Counted from the first letter of the stretch, positions 45,581 to 55,033 are shown. The stretch is 64,000 nucleotides of DNA from Deinococcus sp. AJ005 (GCF_009017495.1 NZ_CP044990.1:515001-579000); one strand, 5' to 3'. Program-made: numbers and translations. The notes: generated from the sequence alone by a model not told the origin.

Positions 45581-47017
45581 TCAATCCGTTTTTGCTGTAC
45601 CCGAGAGCATTTCCGGCTCGCCCATGAACAGGTTGTTGATCGACTCGCACAGCGTCGGGTGGGCCAGCGTGGCGTTGCGGAGGTCCGCGCTACTCAGGCC
45701 GCCCATCATGGCCAGTTGCAGGGCGCCCATGACCTCGCCGCCCTCGGAACCCAGCACGGTGGCCCCCAGCAGCAGATCGGTGGCCTCGTCCACCACGCAG
45801 CGCATCAGGCCCGCCGTCTCGCCGGTCTCGATGGCGCGGGCCACGCTGGACATGGGCAGGGTGTAAATGCGGGTGGGGCGGCCCAGTGTCCGCGCGCCCT
45901 GAAGGTCCAGCCCCACACGCCCCAGTTGCGGATCGGTGAACAGCGTGTACGGCACGGGCCGCTCGCTGATCTCGCGCCCCTTGCCGTGAAGCAGGGCGTC
46001 GCGCACGATGCGGTAATCGTCGTAGGAGATGTGGGTGAAGGCGGGCCCGCCCTTGATGTCGCCCAATGCATACACGTTCTCGGCGGCCCGCAGGTGCTGA
46101 TCCACCACGATCTCGCCGTGTTTTCCCAGCCGCGCGCCCGTCGCCTCCACGTTCAGCCCGTCGGTGTTGGGGGTGCGCCCCACCGCCACCAGCAAATGTG
46201 AGCCGCTCAGCGTCTGTGCCTCGCTGCCCTGACGAATCTCCAGCTTGATATCGTCGCCCTCACGCCGGGTTTGAATGGCCTCCGCGCCCAGCAGGAAGGT
46301 CACGCCCTCGTCCTCCAGCACCTTTTGCAGCGCGGCGGCCACATCCTCGTCCTCGCGGGGCATCAGGCGCTCGCCGGTTTCTACCACGGTCACGCGGCTG
46401 CCCAGGCGGGCGTACAGTTGCGCGAATTCCAGGCTGATGTAGCCGCCGCCCAGGATCAGCAGGTGCGCGGGCAACTCGCGCAGCAGCAGGATGTCGCGGG
46501 AGGTCATCGCGCCCACATTCCGCACCCCTGGCAGCTCCGGCCAGCGCGGACTGGCCCCGGCGTTGATGAACACGTAGTCGGCGTTCAGCTCCCGCGTGCC
46601 GCCGCCGTTCAGCGTGACCTCCACCTGCCGCACGCCCGTGAACCGCGCCTGACCGTCCAGCAGCTTCACGCCCGCCTTCAGCACGCCTGCGCGGCTGCCC
46701 TCGCGGAAGTCCTTGACGATGCCCTGCACGCGGTCCACGATCCCGTTCAGGTCCACCCGCACGTTGTTGGCACTCACGCCCAGCGCCCCGGAGGTGCGGG
46801 CCACATGCGCGGCGCGGGCGCTGGCGATCATGGCCTTGGTGGGCGTGCAGCCCTCGTTGACGCAGGTGCCGCCCACATGTTCGCGCTCGATCAGCGTGAC
46901 CTGCCAGCCCGCCTTGGCCAGTGCCCCGGCCAGCGGTCCGCCCGCCTGCCCCGCGCCGATGACCAGCGCCGTGGTGGCTGGGGAGGAAGGATCGGAAGAC
47001 TTGTTGCTGTGGGTCAT
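45581..47017 (-). CDS. FAD-dependent NAD(P)-disulfide oxidoreductase, mercuric reductase/lipoamide dehydrogenase type
   Basis: 478 residues. Motifs in order: the FAD dinucleotide motif ALVIGAGQAGGPLA, the redox disulfide Cys52/Cys57 in GGTCVNEGCTPTK, an NAD(P) motif LLILGGGYISLEFA, VGRTPNTDGL, and the C-terminal dimerisation segment with the His-Glu-type AHPTLCESINN. There is no N-terminal HMA domain and no C-terminal vicinal cysteine pair, so mercury reduction is unlikely. It converges on the persulfide dioxygenase gene with only 9 bases between stops; a persulfide or thiol-disulfide role is inference. Confidence 0.9.
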   Translation of the reverse strand: MTHSNKSSDPSSPATTALVIGAGQAGGPLAGALAKAGWQVTLIEREHVGGTCVNEGCTPTKAMIASARAAHVARTSGALGVSANNVRVDLNGIVDRVQGIVKDFREGSRAGVLKAGVKLLDGQARFTGVRQVEVTLNGGGTRELNADYVFINAGASPRWPELPGVRNVGAMTSRDILLLRELPAHLLILGGGYISLEFAQLYARLGSRVTVVETGERLMPREDEDVAAALQKVLEDEGVTFLLGAEAIQTRREGDDIKLEIRQGSEAQTLSGSHLLVAVGRTPNTDGLNVEATGARLGKHGEIVVDQHLRAAENVYALGDIKGGPAFTHISYDDYRIVRDALLHGKGREISERPVPYTLFTDPQLGRVGLDLQGARTLGRPTRIYTLPMSSVARAIETGETAGLMRCVVDEATDLLLGATVLGSEGGEVMGALQLAMMGGLSSADLRNATLAHPTLCESINNLFMGEPEMLSGTAKTD

Positions 47018-47202
47018 GGAAGCTCCTTGTGGGCCGTTGCGAGGTGATGCCGGACCAGTAGGCTTACGTCAGCGGGCCTGAAAGCGTTCAAAGTGCTTGC
47101 ATGGGAAGGGCGTGGTGCGTCTGGAATGTTTCCCACCTCACAGGCTGACGTGGCAAAGGCGCAGGGCACTTGCGTCTCCGCGCCAGTCTGATTTTCCCTG
47201 GC

Positions 47203-48129
47203 TCAGCGGACGCTACAGGTAAATTCCGGTGCGGCGCGGCAGACGATATTGGTGTCCTCGTAGGCGTTGACGCGCACCAGCAGGGTTTCGGTGCGGGCGG
47301 TGGGGTCCAGCGGCACCACGTTGACATTGATCACGCCGGGGCGCACGCGGACGCGCAGAGGTGTGTTGCCTGCGCCCTGCCCCTCAATCAGCACACTGGC
47401 AGGAACGTCGCTGTCCACCCGCAAGCCGCCCGTTTCGCGGTTCAGGCTGGCGCTCACCTGCGTGGTGGCGTCTGGCCGGACGGTCACGCTCTGCGACACG
47501 CTGTCGTAGCCGCCCCGCGACACCTCCACCGTGACGCGGCCCTCGGGCACGTCGCGCAGGGTCAGGGGTGTGTTGCCCACCCGGCGGCCATCCACCCGTA
47601 CCTCCGAGCCGGACGGAGAGGCGCTGACCGCCACGCTGCCAAAGTTGACCACACGGTAGACCGTGGTGGCCACCGTGTAACTTCCGGTGGGCATGGGGGC
47701 TGCCACCTGCCCCACCACGCGGGCCACCTCGTCCACGGAACGCGCGCCCGCCGCCGCGCCCAGATCAAGCGGGGCCAGACTGGTCACGGTAAACACCTGT
47801 GTGAAGCCGCGCGTGCCCGGCAGTGTAACCAGAATGGGCGTATTCGCCTCTACCGCGCCCACCGGAAAGACCTGTGCGCCGCCGGACTGCGGCACCACCA
47901 CCGCCGTGACGAAGGCGGGCCGGTCCGTGCGAAGTTGCAGAGCCGATGGACCGGGGAAGCGGTACAGGCCGCCCTCGCCAGTCACGGTCTGCACAGGCGC
48001 GGGGGTCAGGGCGGTTTGAACCTGCACCTGGGCATTGGGCTGTGCGCGGAGTGGGGCAGGCACGCAGGCGCCCAGCAGACCGGTCAGGAGCGCCCCCACC
48101 GAGAACAGACGAACGACGCGGCGATTCAT
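47203..48129 (-). CDS. PEGA-domain lipoprotein
   Basis: 308 residues. Signal with lipobox LLGAC. Residues about 50-160 resemble a DUF4384-type domain (GEGGLYRFPGPSALQLRTDR, FVTAVVVPQSGGAQVFP). Two PEGA-type repeats follow (GSEVRVDGRRVGNTPLTLRD with GRVTVEVSRGGYDS, then PASVLIEGQGAGNTPLRVRV). PEGA domains are found in surface-layer-linked proteins, and D. radiodurans envelopes contain similar ones. Two cysteines near the C-terminus (IVCRAAPEFTCS) may form a disulfide. TATCCT lies 6 bases before the ATG, suggesting a leaderless message. Confidence 0.87.
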   Translation of the reverse strand: MNRRVVRLFSVGALLTGLLGACVPAPLRAQPNAQVQVQTALTPAPVQTVTGEGGLYRFPGPSALQLRTDRPAFVTAVVVPQSGGAQVFPVGAVEANTPILVTLPGTRGFTQVFTVTSLAPLDLGAAAGARSVDEVARVVGQVAAPMPTGSYTVATTVYRVVNFGSVAVSASPSGSEVRVDGRRVGNTPLTLRDVPEGRVTVEVSRGGYDSVSQSVTVRPDATTQVSASLNRETGGLRVDSDVPASVLIEGQGAGNTPLRVRVRPGVINVNVVPLDPTARTETLLVRVNAYEDTNIVCRAAPEFTCSVR

Positions 48130-48135
48130 GGTGAC

Positions 48136-48141
48136 AGGATA
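48136..48141 (-). promoter_or_regulatory. Leaderless -10 box of PEGA lipoprotein gene
   Basis: TATCCT on the minus strand, 6 bases before ATG 48129, with no Shine-Dalgarno sequence. Confidence 0.45.
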
Positions 48142-48178
48142 GGAGAGAATTTGTCATGTAATTCAGCAGCAGGACACT

Positions 48179-48211
48179 AAAAAACTGACTCTAGGCGAAC
48201 CCGGAGTCAGT
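48179..48211 (-). terminator. Terminator of the small secreted-protein gene
   Basis: On the minus strand a perfect 8-bp stem (48204-48211 with 48184-48191) is followed by a run of T. Confidence 0.85.
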
Positions 48212-48227
48212 CTCATTGCCTTTAAAA

Positions 48228-48734
48228 TTAAGGCAGACGCTTCATGATGGACTGGAGGCTGGCGCTGTCGGCCCAGGCCATGCCTTTTTCCACGTACATG
48301 CGGGTCATGTCGGTGTCGCCGCGCTGCAGGGCCAGATAGGCCAGCTTGGCGGCGCTCAGGGACGCCCACTGCTTTTCGGTGTCGTTCAGGTCGCCCAGGC
48401 GGTCCCAGGCGTTGTAGGCGTTGATCCACCACTGAGTCTTGGTGTAGAGCTGCGCGAGGTACGCGTTGTAGTCGCGGTTGGTGGCTTCCATACTGGCGGC
48501 GTAGTACGAGTGGTCCACGGCGGCCTTCCAGAGCGTACGGTCATAGAACGAAACCGGGTAGGCAACGTCGGCCTGCACGGCGAATTCCTGCGCCTTGGCG
48601 TAGTTCTCGGACGCGCTCATGGAAGCTGGTCCCATCATCGGCATGGTTTCCATGGTTGCGGGGGCGGGGGTGGTGTCCTGCGCGGCGGCTAGGCCAGTCA
48701 ACGCGAACGCGGTCAGCATGAGAATTTTCTTCAT
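48228..48734 (-). CDS. Small secreted alpha-helical protein
   Basis: 168 residues from ATG 48734. The signal peptide (KKILMLTAFALTGLAAA, cleavage before QDTT) is followed by a Met/Pro/Thr-rich stretch (ATMETMPMMGPASM). A helical region rich in Tyr, Trp and Ala then follows (NYAKAQEFAVQADVAYPVS, TKTQWWINAYNAWDRLG, LAYLALQRGDTDMTRMYVEK) that resembles TPR-like hairpins. No known family is recognised. An in-frame start at 48797 would put 21 polar residues before the signal. Its own terminator follows. Confidence 0.82.
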   Translation of the reverse strand: MKKILMLTAFALTGLAAAQDTTPAPATMETMPMMGPASMSASENYAKAQEFAVQADVAYPVSFYDRTLWKAAVDHSYYAASMEATNRDYNAYLAQLYTKTQWWINAYNAWDRLGDLNDTEKQWASLSAAKLAYLALQRGDTDMTRMYVEKGMAWADSASLQSIMKRLP

Positions 48735-48831
48735 AACGTCAATCATCTTAGGCCGTACCCTGGCAGGCGTCCACGCCCCTCCCCACCTATTCACCATTGC
48801 GTAAAGGCAATGTAAAGGAGCTTACCTTTAG

Positions 48832-50607
48832 ATGAGGAACTTTCTTGACCACCCTGCCCGGAAATCTGCCGTCCTGAGCGCCCGCCTGCTGGCCGTGCTG
48901 TGCGCTGCCGCCGTGCTTTATCCTGCCCAGGCACAGACTTCAGCCCCGACTTCAACCACACAGGCCACGCCCACACCCACCCTCTCCGTGCCGCAGTTCA
49001 AGCCTCCCAAAGTTGACTGGACCAGAGAATTGCGGGTGATCTCGGGGGTGTCGGTGGCCCCAAACGGTGATCTGGTCTTTATCGGCAGTGATGCGCGCAT
49101 CCACCGCACCGACGCCGGGGGCACAGAGCTGTGGAATTACGCGGCGGGTGATCTGGGCCGCGCCTACCCGGTCATTACCCCGCAGGGAAACGTGATCGCG
49201 GCCAGTTACGACGATTCTCTGTATGCGCTGGACCCGGCAGGCAAACTGCTGTGGAAACTGCGGCTGGACGGCGACATCTTTGCCACGCCTGCGCTGCGTG
49301 CCGATGGGAGTGTGATCGCGGCCACGGCGGGCGGCACGGTCCATGCCCTGAGTGCGGAGGGCAAGACCCTGTGGACCTTCAAGGCCGGTGCGCCCGTGTT
49401 CAGTAGCCCGGCCATCGCCGCCGATGGGACCATTTATCTGGGCACCCAGGGCAGCCAGCTTCTGGCGCTGACCCCGGAGGGCAAACTGAAATGGAGTTTT
49501 CGGGCCGGATCGCTGGTGTTCAGCAGCCCGGCCATCGACGCGGCGGGCAACATCTATTTCGGCTCCAGTGACCGCAAGCTGTATGCGCTGGACCCGGCAG
49601 GGGGGCTGCGCTGGACCCGCCAGACCGGCCTGTTCGTGAATGCCAGCCCCATCGTGACCAGCAGCGGGCTGGTGGTGGTGGGCAGTTACGACGGCAAGGT
49701 CTACGCGGTGGGAACCGACGGTCAGGACGCCTGGATCTACGCCACCGGTTCGCCTGTGGCGGCCCCCGCCGCCGAACTCAGCGACGGCACAGTGGTGGTG
49801 CCGGACTTGAGCGGCACCATTCACGCCATCAGCGCCGGAGGGCAGGCGCTGTGGCAGCTGCGGACGGGCAAGAAGATGGACCTAGGCGTGACCGTCAGCG
49901 ACGCGGGAACGCTGTACTTCGTCACCGAGGGCGGCGGCCTGAACGCCGTGCGGGGCCTGCGTCCGCTGGCGGTGGGGCCGTGGACCACCTTCCACGCCCT
50001 GCCTAGCGCCGTGGGCCGCGCGCCCAGCGCCGGGGAACAGGCTGCTGCTGGCCAGGCCCGCAAGGGGGCTGCCAGCGCCGCACTGACTGCCCTGACGCCG
50101 CTTGCGCCTGTGGCTGCCGCACCCACCGCCACCACACCCACGGCCACGCCGCTGCCCGCCCCCGCTCCCACCGCGCAGGTGCCGTCCCCCACCCCCCCAG
50201 CCGCGCCTGCCCCCGCTCCAGCCCAGCCCGTGCCGGTGCTGACGCCGCAGCAGCAGGCCCTCGTCGCTGCCGGTGTGGCCCGTGCCGATGGCGGTCAGGT
50301 CTACCTGCCGCTGGCCGCCAGTGCCGGGGCGCTGGGCCTGAGCGTGGGCAGCGTGACGCCACGCACCGCCAACCTGCTGGTGGACGGCACCCTGCTGTCC
50401 GTGGCCGTGCGGGTCTTTAACAACGTTCCCTTTGTGCCGCTCTCGGCGCTGGCCGGACTGCCCGGTACGGCGGCCCGACTGGTTCTGGCCCCTGCTCCCG
50501 CCGTGACCTTGACCCGCGCGGAACAGGACATCACCTTCCCGATCAGTCTGGTGCAACTGGTGCCGCTGCGCGAGAAGCCCGAATTTCCGGGCGTGCTGCC
50601 GAAGTAG
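48832..50607 (+). CDS. Secreted PQQ-type (BamB-like) beta-propeller with C-terminal copper-amine-oxidase-N-like domain
   Basis: 591 residues with a signal peptide ending AQA (about residue 35). Residues about 60-385 hold seven or eight PQQ-like blades with repeated LYALDPAGKLLWK, VHALSAEGKTLWTF, LLALTPEGKLKWSF and VYAVGTDGQDAWIY. A Pro/Ala/Thr linker (about 410-470) leads to a C-terminal domain with YLPLAASAGALGLSVG and VFNNVPFVPLSALAG, typical of the stalk-like N-domain of copper amine oxidases found in many cell-wall proteins. Likely an envelope scaffold rather than an enzyme. AAAGGAG lies 11 bases before the ATG. Confidence 0.88.
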   Translation: MRNFLDHPARKSAVLSARLLAVLCAAAVLYPAQAQTSAPTSTTQATPTPTLSVPQFKPPKVDWTRELRVISGVSVAPNGDLVFIGSDARIHRTDAGGTELWNYAAGDLGRAYPVITPQGNVIAASYDDSLYALDPAGKLLWKLRLDGDIFATPALRADGSVIAATAGGTVHALSAEGKTLWTFKAGAPVFSSPAIAADGTIYLGTQGSQLLALTPEGKLKWSFRAGSLVFSSPAIDAAGNIYFGSSDRKLYALDPAGGLRWTRQTGLFVNASPIVTSSGLVVVGSYDGKVYAVGTDGQDAWIYATGSPVAAPAAELSDGTVVVPDLSGTIHAISAGGQALWQLRTGKKMDLGVTVSDAGTLYFVTEGGGLNAVRGLRPLAVGPWTTFHALPSAVGRAPSAGEQAAAGQARKGAASAALTALTPLAPVAAAPTATTPTATPLPAPAPTAQVPSPTPPAAPAPAPAQPVPVLTPQQQALVAAGVARADGGQVYLPLAASAGALGLSVGSVTPRTANLLVDGTLLSVAVRVFNNVPFVPLSALAGLPGTAARLVLAPAPAVTLTRAEQDITFPISLVQLVPLREKPEFPGVLPK

Positions 50608-50629
50608 AGGCTGAGAGCAAAGCCCCCCG

Positions 50630-50669
50630 AAAGAGGCCCCTGCCGTTGCTGGCGGGTGCCTCTTTTTTC
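50630..50669 (+). terminator. Terminator after propeller gene
   Basis: Hairpin AAAGAGGC...GCCTCTTT with inner paired GCC/GGC and one or two mismatches, running into six T. Confidence 0.82.
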
Positions 50670-50739
50670 TGTGCTGGAGACAGACAGGATCGAACTCCTG
50701 AAGAGAGAATAAGGCTCTGCGTCTTTTCCGCTTTCAAGT

Positions 50740-51573
50740 TCAGTCGGCCGCCCGGCCCAGCGGCGACAGTTCGCTGCGGTATCCCAGAGCGCGGGACAAC
50801 TGACGCGCAGCGTTCACCACCAGATGAATAAAGTCACGGCGCTTTGTGGAGTCCAGCCGCATCAGGGGGCCGGCGACGCTCAGCGCCGCAATCACTTGGC
50901 CCTGATGGTCGAAGACGGGCGCGGCGATTGAGAAGGTGTCCTCTTCGAGGTCGGCGAGGGCGAGATGGTAGCCGTCGGTCCGAATCCGCTGGAGAATGTC
51001 CTCCAGATCATCGGCGTTGCTGACTGTGGTGCCGGTGAACTGGTCCAGACTGGAGTGCAGGACCTTGTGAACCACGTCTTCAGGCGCGTAGGCCAGCAGA
51101 ACTTTGGGCGTGCCGCCTGCATGCAGCGGCCCGATGCGGCCCACCTGGGCATACATGCGGATGGGCTGGGGAGAGATGCGGACGTCCAGAACCAGCGAGT
51201 GTAGCCCTTCCCGAACGACCAGATGAACATTCTCCAGGGTCAGGGCCGCCAACTCGTCCAGAACAGGTGTGGCCGCCCGCGACAGGGACCACTGCTGTTC
51301 GGCGCGCTTGCCCAGCAGATACGCGCTGCGTCCCAGGACACTGGCGTGATCCGCGTCCAGATCCACGTAGCCCAGGTGTTCAAGGGTCCGAATGATGCGG
51401 AAGACCTTGCTCTTGGTCAAACCAGTCAGTTCGGCCAGTTGCCGGGCTTTCAGACCAGGATGCTCGCCCACGGCCTCCAGCACCTGGAGGGCGGATTCAA
51501 GAGCGGTAATGCCGTATTCCGGCTCGGCTGTCTGGGATGGGGTTGCCTGGATGACTTCGCTTGACTTTTTCAT
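50740..51573 (-). CDS. IclR family transcriptional regulator
   Basis: 277 residues. The N-terminal winged helix (ALESALQVLEAVGEHPGLKARQ-type, then LTGLTKSKVFRIIRTLEHLGYV) and C-terminal effector domain (LVVREGLHSLVLDVRI, GRIGPLHAGGTPKVLLAY, LSVAGPLMRLD) are full length. It is divergent from the peptide-utilisation cluster, with an 80-base gap that contains a palindrome, so it most likely controls that cluster and itself. IclR proteins usually bind a small organic effector; here perhaps a peptide-derived product (inference). Confidence 0.93.
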   Translation of the reverse strand: MKKSSEVIQATPSQTAEPEYGITALESALQVLEAVGEHPGLKARQLAELTGLTKSKVFRIIRTLEHLGYVDLDADHASVLGRSAYLLGKRAEQQWSLSRAATPVLDELAALTLENVHLVVREGLHSLVLDVRISPQPIRMYAQVGRIGPLHAGGTPKVLLAYAPEDVVHKVLHSSLDQFTGTTVSNADDLEDILQRIRTDGYHLALADLEEDTFSIAAPVFDHQGQVIAALSVAGPLMRLDSTKRRDFIHLVVNAARQLSRALGYRSELSPLGRAAD

Positions 51574-51612
51574 GCGCTTCCCACAGACTAGCGGCTTAAC
51601 CGGATCATTTAG

Positions 51613-51627
51613 TGAATCGCTGATTCA
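51613..51627. promoter_or_regulatory. Candidate IclR operator
   Basis: TGAATC-GCT-GATTCA is a perfect inverted repeat in the gap between the IclR gene and the divergent peptidase gene. A third half-like copy, GTGAACCG, lies 5 bases further on. Confidence 0.6.
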
Positions 51628-51653
51628 TACAGTGAACCGATTGAGGGGGAACC

Positions 51654-53408
51654 ATGATCAGCTCCGCAGAGCAGGCCATCCTGGACGCCGTCAACCTCGA
51701 CACTCCGTGGGAACTGATCGAACGGTTCACCACCCTCAAGCGAGAAGATCCCGAAGACGTGAAGCAGGCCGCGTCGCTGATCGCTGAACGCCTGGGCCAG
51801 CACGGCGTTCCGGTGGACATTCACCGCCCCGAACTGTTCCTGAGCATTCCACGCTCGGCCAGCGTCACCATCGGCGACATAACGCTGTTTGCCAAGGCGA
51901 TGGCGATGAGTGCCATCTTTCCGCAGGGCCTGAGTGCGCCGCTGGTGTATCAACCTAGCGGCTACGCGCTGGACGCCGACGAGTTGTTCTCGCGCCAGGC
52001 CCCGGTGGACGAGCTGGACGTGCGGGGCAAGATCGTGGTCAGCGAGGGCTTCGGCATGCCCGGCAAGGTGAGTGATCTGGAACGGCGCGGCGCGCTGGGC
52101 ATTATCGCCATCAACCCTGGCAAGCGCGCCCACTGGGGCGTCTGCACCACCATCTGGGGCAGCCCGGACCTGTACGACCTGCCGCGCAAGCCGGGCGTGG
52201 CGGTGGTCAACGTGAACGCTGAGGACGGCCAGCGCCTGATCGAGTGGGCGCGCGCTGGCGGCGAGGCGACCCTGAAGACCGATCTCAACGAGGGCTGGTT
52301 CGAGTCCCCGGTGCCCGTCGTGACCATCCCCGGCACGGAAGAACCCGACAAGTTCGTGCTGCTCCACGGCCACTATGATTCCTGGGACTACGGCATCGGC
52401 GACAACGCGGTGGGCGACGCCACGCTGCTGGAAATCGCGCGGGTGCTGTGGACCCACCGCGACAAACTGCGGCGCAGCGTCAAGATCGCGTGGTGGCCGG
52501 GGCATTCCACCGGACGCTACGCGGGCAGCACCTGGTATTCCGACGCCTTCGGGCTGGAACTCGACGAGAACTGCATCGCGCAGATCAACTGCGATTCCCC
52601 CGGCTGCCGCTGGGCCACCGAATATCAGGACGTGAGCCTGATGCCTGAAACCGAGCGCTTCGCCGCCGAACTGATCCGCGACGTGACCGGCAAGGAACTG
52701 CGCGCCGAGCGGCCCCACCAGGCCGGGGACTACTCGTTCAACAACATCGGTCTCAGCGGGTATTTCATGCTGCTGTCCACCATGCCCGACGACCTGCGCG
52801 CCGAGAAGGACTACTACGCCGTGGGGGGCTGCGGCGGCAACATCGCTTGGCACACAGAAGATGATCTGCTGGAAATCGCAGACTGCGACATCCTGCTCAA
52901 GGACATCAAAATCTATCTGCTGGCTGCCATGCGAACGGCGAACAGCACAGTAATCCCCTTCGATTTCACGCTCACGCTGGATGATTTCAGCGCCACCGTC
53001 GAGCGCTACCAGGCGGCGGCGGGTGACCACTTCAGCTTTGAGCCGTTGCGCGCGGAAATCGCCCGCCTGCGTTCCGCCGTGCAGTACCTCGGCGCGCTAG
53101 CCGCCAGCCTGAAAGATCAGCCGCTCACCTCGCCCGGAACGCGCGCAGTCAACGACGCACAGATCTGCCTGGCCCGCCAACTCGTGCGGGTGAATTTCAC
53201 GCGCGAGGCCGCGTTTTTCCATGACCCCGCCGAGTCGATTCCGCCGCTGCCCGATCTGGCCGTGGCCGAGGATTTACCTCACGCCTCCCCGGAACGCATC
53301 GGCTTTTACCGCACCCACCTGATGCGTGGACAGAACCGGGTAATGGCGGCGTTGCGTGAAGCGCACACCTCGGTGGAGCGCGCGCTGGCTGTACCAGTCC
53401 CGAGCTAA
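51654..53408 (+). CDS. M28-like peptidase homologue with PA-type insert and altered active site
   Basis: 584 residues, no signal peptide. A protease-associated-like domain (about 95-215, LDVRGKIVVSEGFGMPGKVSD) interrupts the catalytic fold. Metal ligands His240 and Asp250 are seen in HGHYDSWDYGIGDNAVG, a later Asp314 in NCDSPG, and His400 in AWHTEDD. At the place where M28 enzymes have Glu-Glu (general base plus ligand), this protein reads GHSTG, that is His284-Ser285. It is thus either a divergent subfamily with changed chemistry or inactive. First gene of the cluster, GGGGG just upstream of the ATG. Confidence 0.85.
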   Translation: MISSAEQAILDAVNLDTPWELIERFTTLKREDPEDVKQAASLIAERLGQHGVPVDIHRPELFLSIPRSASVTIGDITLFAKAMAMSAIFPQGLSAPLVYQPSGYALDADELFSRQAPVDELDVRGKIVVSEGFGMPGKVSDLERRGALGIIAINPGKRAHWGVCTTIWGSPDLYDLPRKPGVAVVNVNAEDGQRLIEWARAGGEATLKTDLNEGWFESPVPVVTIPGTEEPDKFVLLHGHYDSWDYGIGDNAVGDATLLEIARVLWTHRDKLRRSVKIAWWPGHSTGRYAGSTWYSDAFGLELDENCIAQINCDSPGCRWATEYQDVSLMPETERFAAELIRDVTGKELRAERPHQAGDYSFNNIGLSGYFMLLSTMPDDLRAEKDYYAVGGCGGNIAWHTEDDLLEIADCDILLKDIKIYLLAAMRTANSTVIPFDFTLTLDDFSATVERYQAAAGDHFSFEPLRAEIARLRSAVQYLGALAASLKDQPLTSPGTRAVNDAQICLARQLVRVNFTREAAFFHDPAESIPPLPDLAVAEDLPHASPERIGFYRTHLMRGQNRVMAALREAHTSVERALAVPVPS

Positions 53409-53479
53409 AGAGCCACACCCCCGCACAGCCGAAGAGCAAGTTCCTCCTCGCCCCTCACCGGTACGGAAAGGAGAACCCC

Positions 53480-55033
53480 ATGCCCAAGCGCCTGTTCAGC
53501 GTCGGCCTTCTCACGCTCGGTCTCACTCTCACGCTCGGCACGGCCCAGGCCCAGAGCGGCATCCTGAAACTGCCCCTGATCAACGACCCGATCATGAATC
53601 CGGTGATCGCTCCTGATCTGGGATCGGTGTTGATCAACAAGGTCATCTTCCCCGGGTTGGTGCGGCCCAACGAGGACCTGCTGCCCGAGCCTGACCTTGC
53701 CAAATCGTGGACCATCACCAACGCTGGACTGGTCTACACCTTCATTCTGCGCAATGACGTGAAGTGGCACGACGGCAAGCCCTTCACCGCCGATGACGTG
53801 GTGTTCACGTTCAAGGCGGCCACCGATCCCAAGTCCGGATCCCGGCTGGTGTCCGACTTCTCGTCGATCAAGGACGTGGTGGCGGTCAATCCCACCACCG
53901 TCCGGTTCACGCTGTCGCGTCCCTTCGCGCCGTTTCTGACACTGCTGGGCCACAACGCGGGTATCCTGCCCAAACACCTACTGGAAGGCAAACCGCTGAA
54001 CGACGCCACTGCCTTCAACCGCTCGACGCCCATCGGCACCGGGCCGTTCAAGGTGACGCGGGTGGTCCCCGGCGCCAGCATCACGCTGGAAGTCAACAAG
54101 GACTATTACGGCACCAAGCCCAAGCTAGCGGGCATGGTCTTCAAAGTTGTCCCAGATATTAATGCGCAGGTGGCCCAACTCCGATCTGGCGAACTCGACT
54201 GGGTGAACGTCGAGCCGAATAACCTGGCCAGCCTGCAAAACGATCCCAACATCACGTTGAAGCAGGCCAACGCGGTGCAGCACTTCCTGGTGTTCTTCAA
54301 CCAGAAAAATCCGCTGTTTGCCCCGGCCAAGGTCCGCGAGTCCATGCAGTACGCGGTTAACCGCAAGGCCATCATCGACGGTGTCCTCAAGGGGTACGCC
54401 GACTACCCCACCGGCACCCTGCCCACTGCGCTGAAAAAGTATTACGACAAGTCCATCAAGCCGGTCCAATACGATCCGGCGCGCGCCAAGGCGCTGCTGG
54501 CCCAGGCGGGCTGGAAGCCAGACGCCAAGGGGCAACTGGTCAACGCCAAGGGCGAGCCGTTCAAGTTCACCCTGATCGTGGATCGGGGCAACCCCAGCCG
54601 CGAGCAGGCGGCGCTGGCGGTGCAGCAGGACCTGAAGAAGATCGGCATGGACGTGACGCTCCAGCCGCTTGAATTTGCCACGCTGGTGCGCGACTACCTG
54701 TTGCCGGGCAAATACGACGCCAACCTGATCTGGTGGACCACGCCGCCCGATCCGGACCAGTATTCCTTCTACGCCACCGGCCAGGACAACAACAACGCCT
54801 TTTTCTCTAACCCCAAAGCCGATGAACTGCTCAAGCGCGGGCGCGAGACGGCGGACGTGGCGCAGCGACAGAAGATCTACAACGAGTTCCAGCGCCTGGA
54901 GATGACCAATCCGCCCGTGCTGGTGCTGTACTACCCCAAGGAGTTGCAGGCCATCCGCAAGAACCTGAGCGGCGTGCCAGACCTGGGCATCCGCGACGCG
55001 CTGCGCCACAGCGAGGATTTCCAGTTGAAGTAG
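53480..55033 (+). CDS. Peptide ABC transporter substrate-binding protein (SBP_bac_5 family)
   Basis: 517 residues. Cleavable signal peptide (RLFSVGLLTLGLTLTLGTAQA) without a lipobox, so a soluble periplasmic binder. The family signature is seen around LAKSWTITNAGLVYTFILRN and KWHDGKPFTADDVVFTFKA, and NRKAIIDGVLKG and YDPARAKALLAQAGW follow. These proteins bind oligopeptides or dipeptides for DppBC/OppBC-type permeases, which follow directly. AAAGGAG lies about 9 bases before the ATG. Confidence 0.95.
   Translation: MPKRLFSVGLLTLGLTLTLGTAQAQSGILKLPLINDPIMNPVIAPDLGSVLINKVIFPGLVRPNEDLLPEPDLAKSWTITNAGLVYTFILRNDVKWHDGKPFTADDVVFTFKAATDPKSGSRLVSDFSSIKDVVAVNPTTVRFTLSRPFAPFLTLLGHNAGILPKHLLEGKPLNDATAFNRSTPIGTGPFKVTRVVPGASITLEVNKDYYGTKPKLAGMVFKVVPDINAQVAQLRSGELDWVNVEPNNLASLQNDPNITLKQANAVQHFLVFFNQKNPLFAPAKVRESMQYAVNRKAIIDGVLKGYADYPTGTLPTALKKYYDKSIKPVQYDPARAKALLAQAGWKPDAKGQLVNAKGEPFKFTLIVDRGNPSREQAALAVQQDLKKIGMDVTLQPLEFATLVRDYLLPGKYDANLIWWTTPPDPDQYSFYATGQDNNNAFFSNPKADELLKRGRETADVAQRQKIYNEFQRLEMTNPPVLVLYYPKELQAIRKNLSGVPDLGIRDALRHSEDFQLK

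Noticed and set aside
45581..47017. Mercuric reductase (merA)
   Set aside because: No HMA domain, no C-terminal cysteine pair and no other mer genes nearby.
50677..50700. tRNA T-arm-like string (GGATCGAAC on the plus strand)
   Set aside because: The stem pairs poorly, the loop is one base short, and no acceptor, D or anticodon arm is found nearby.
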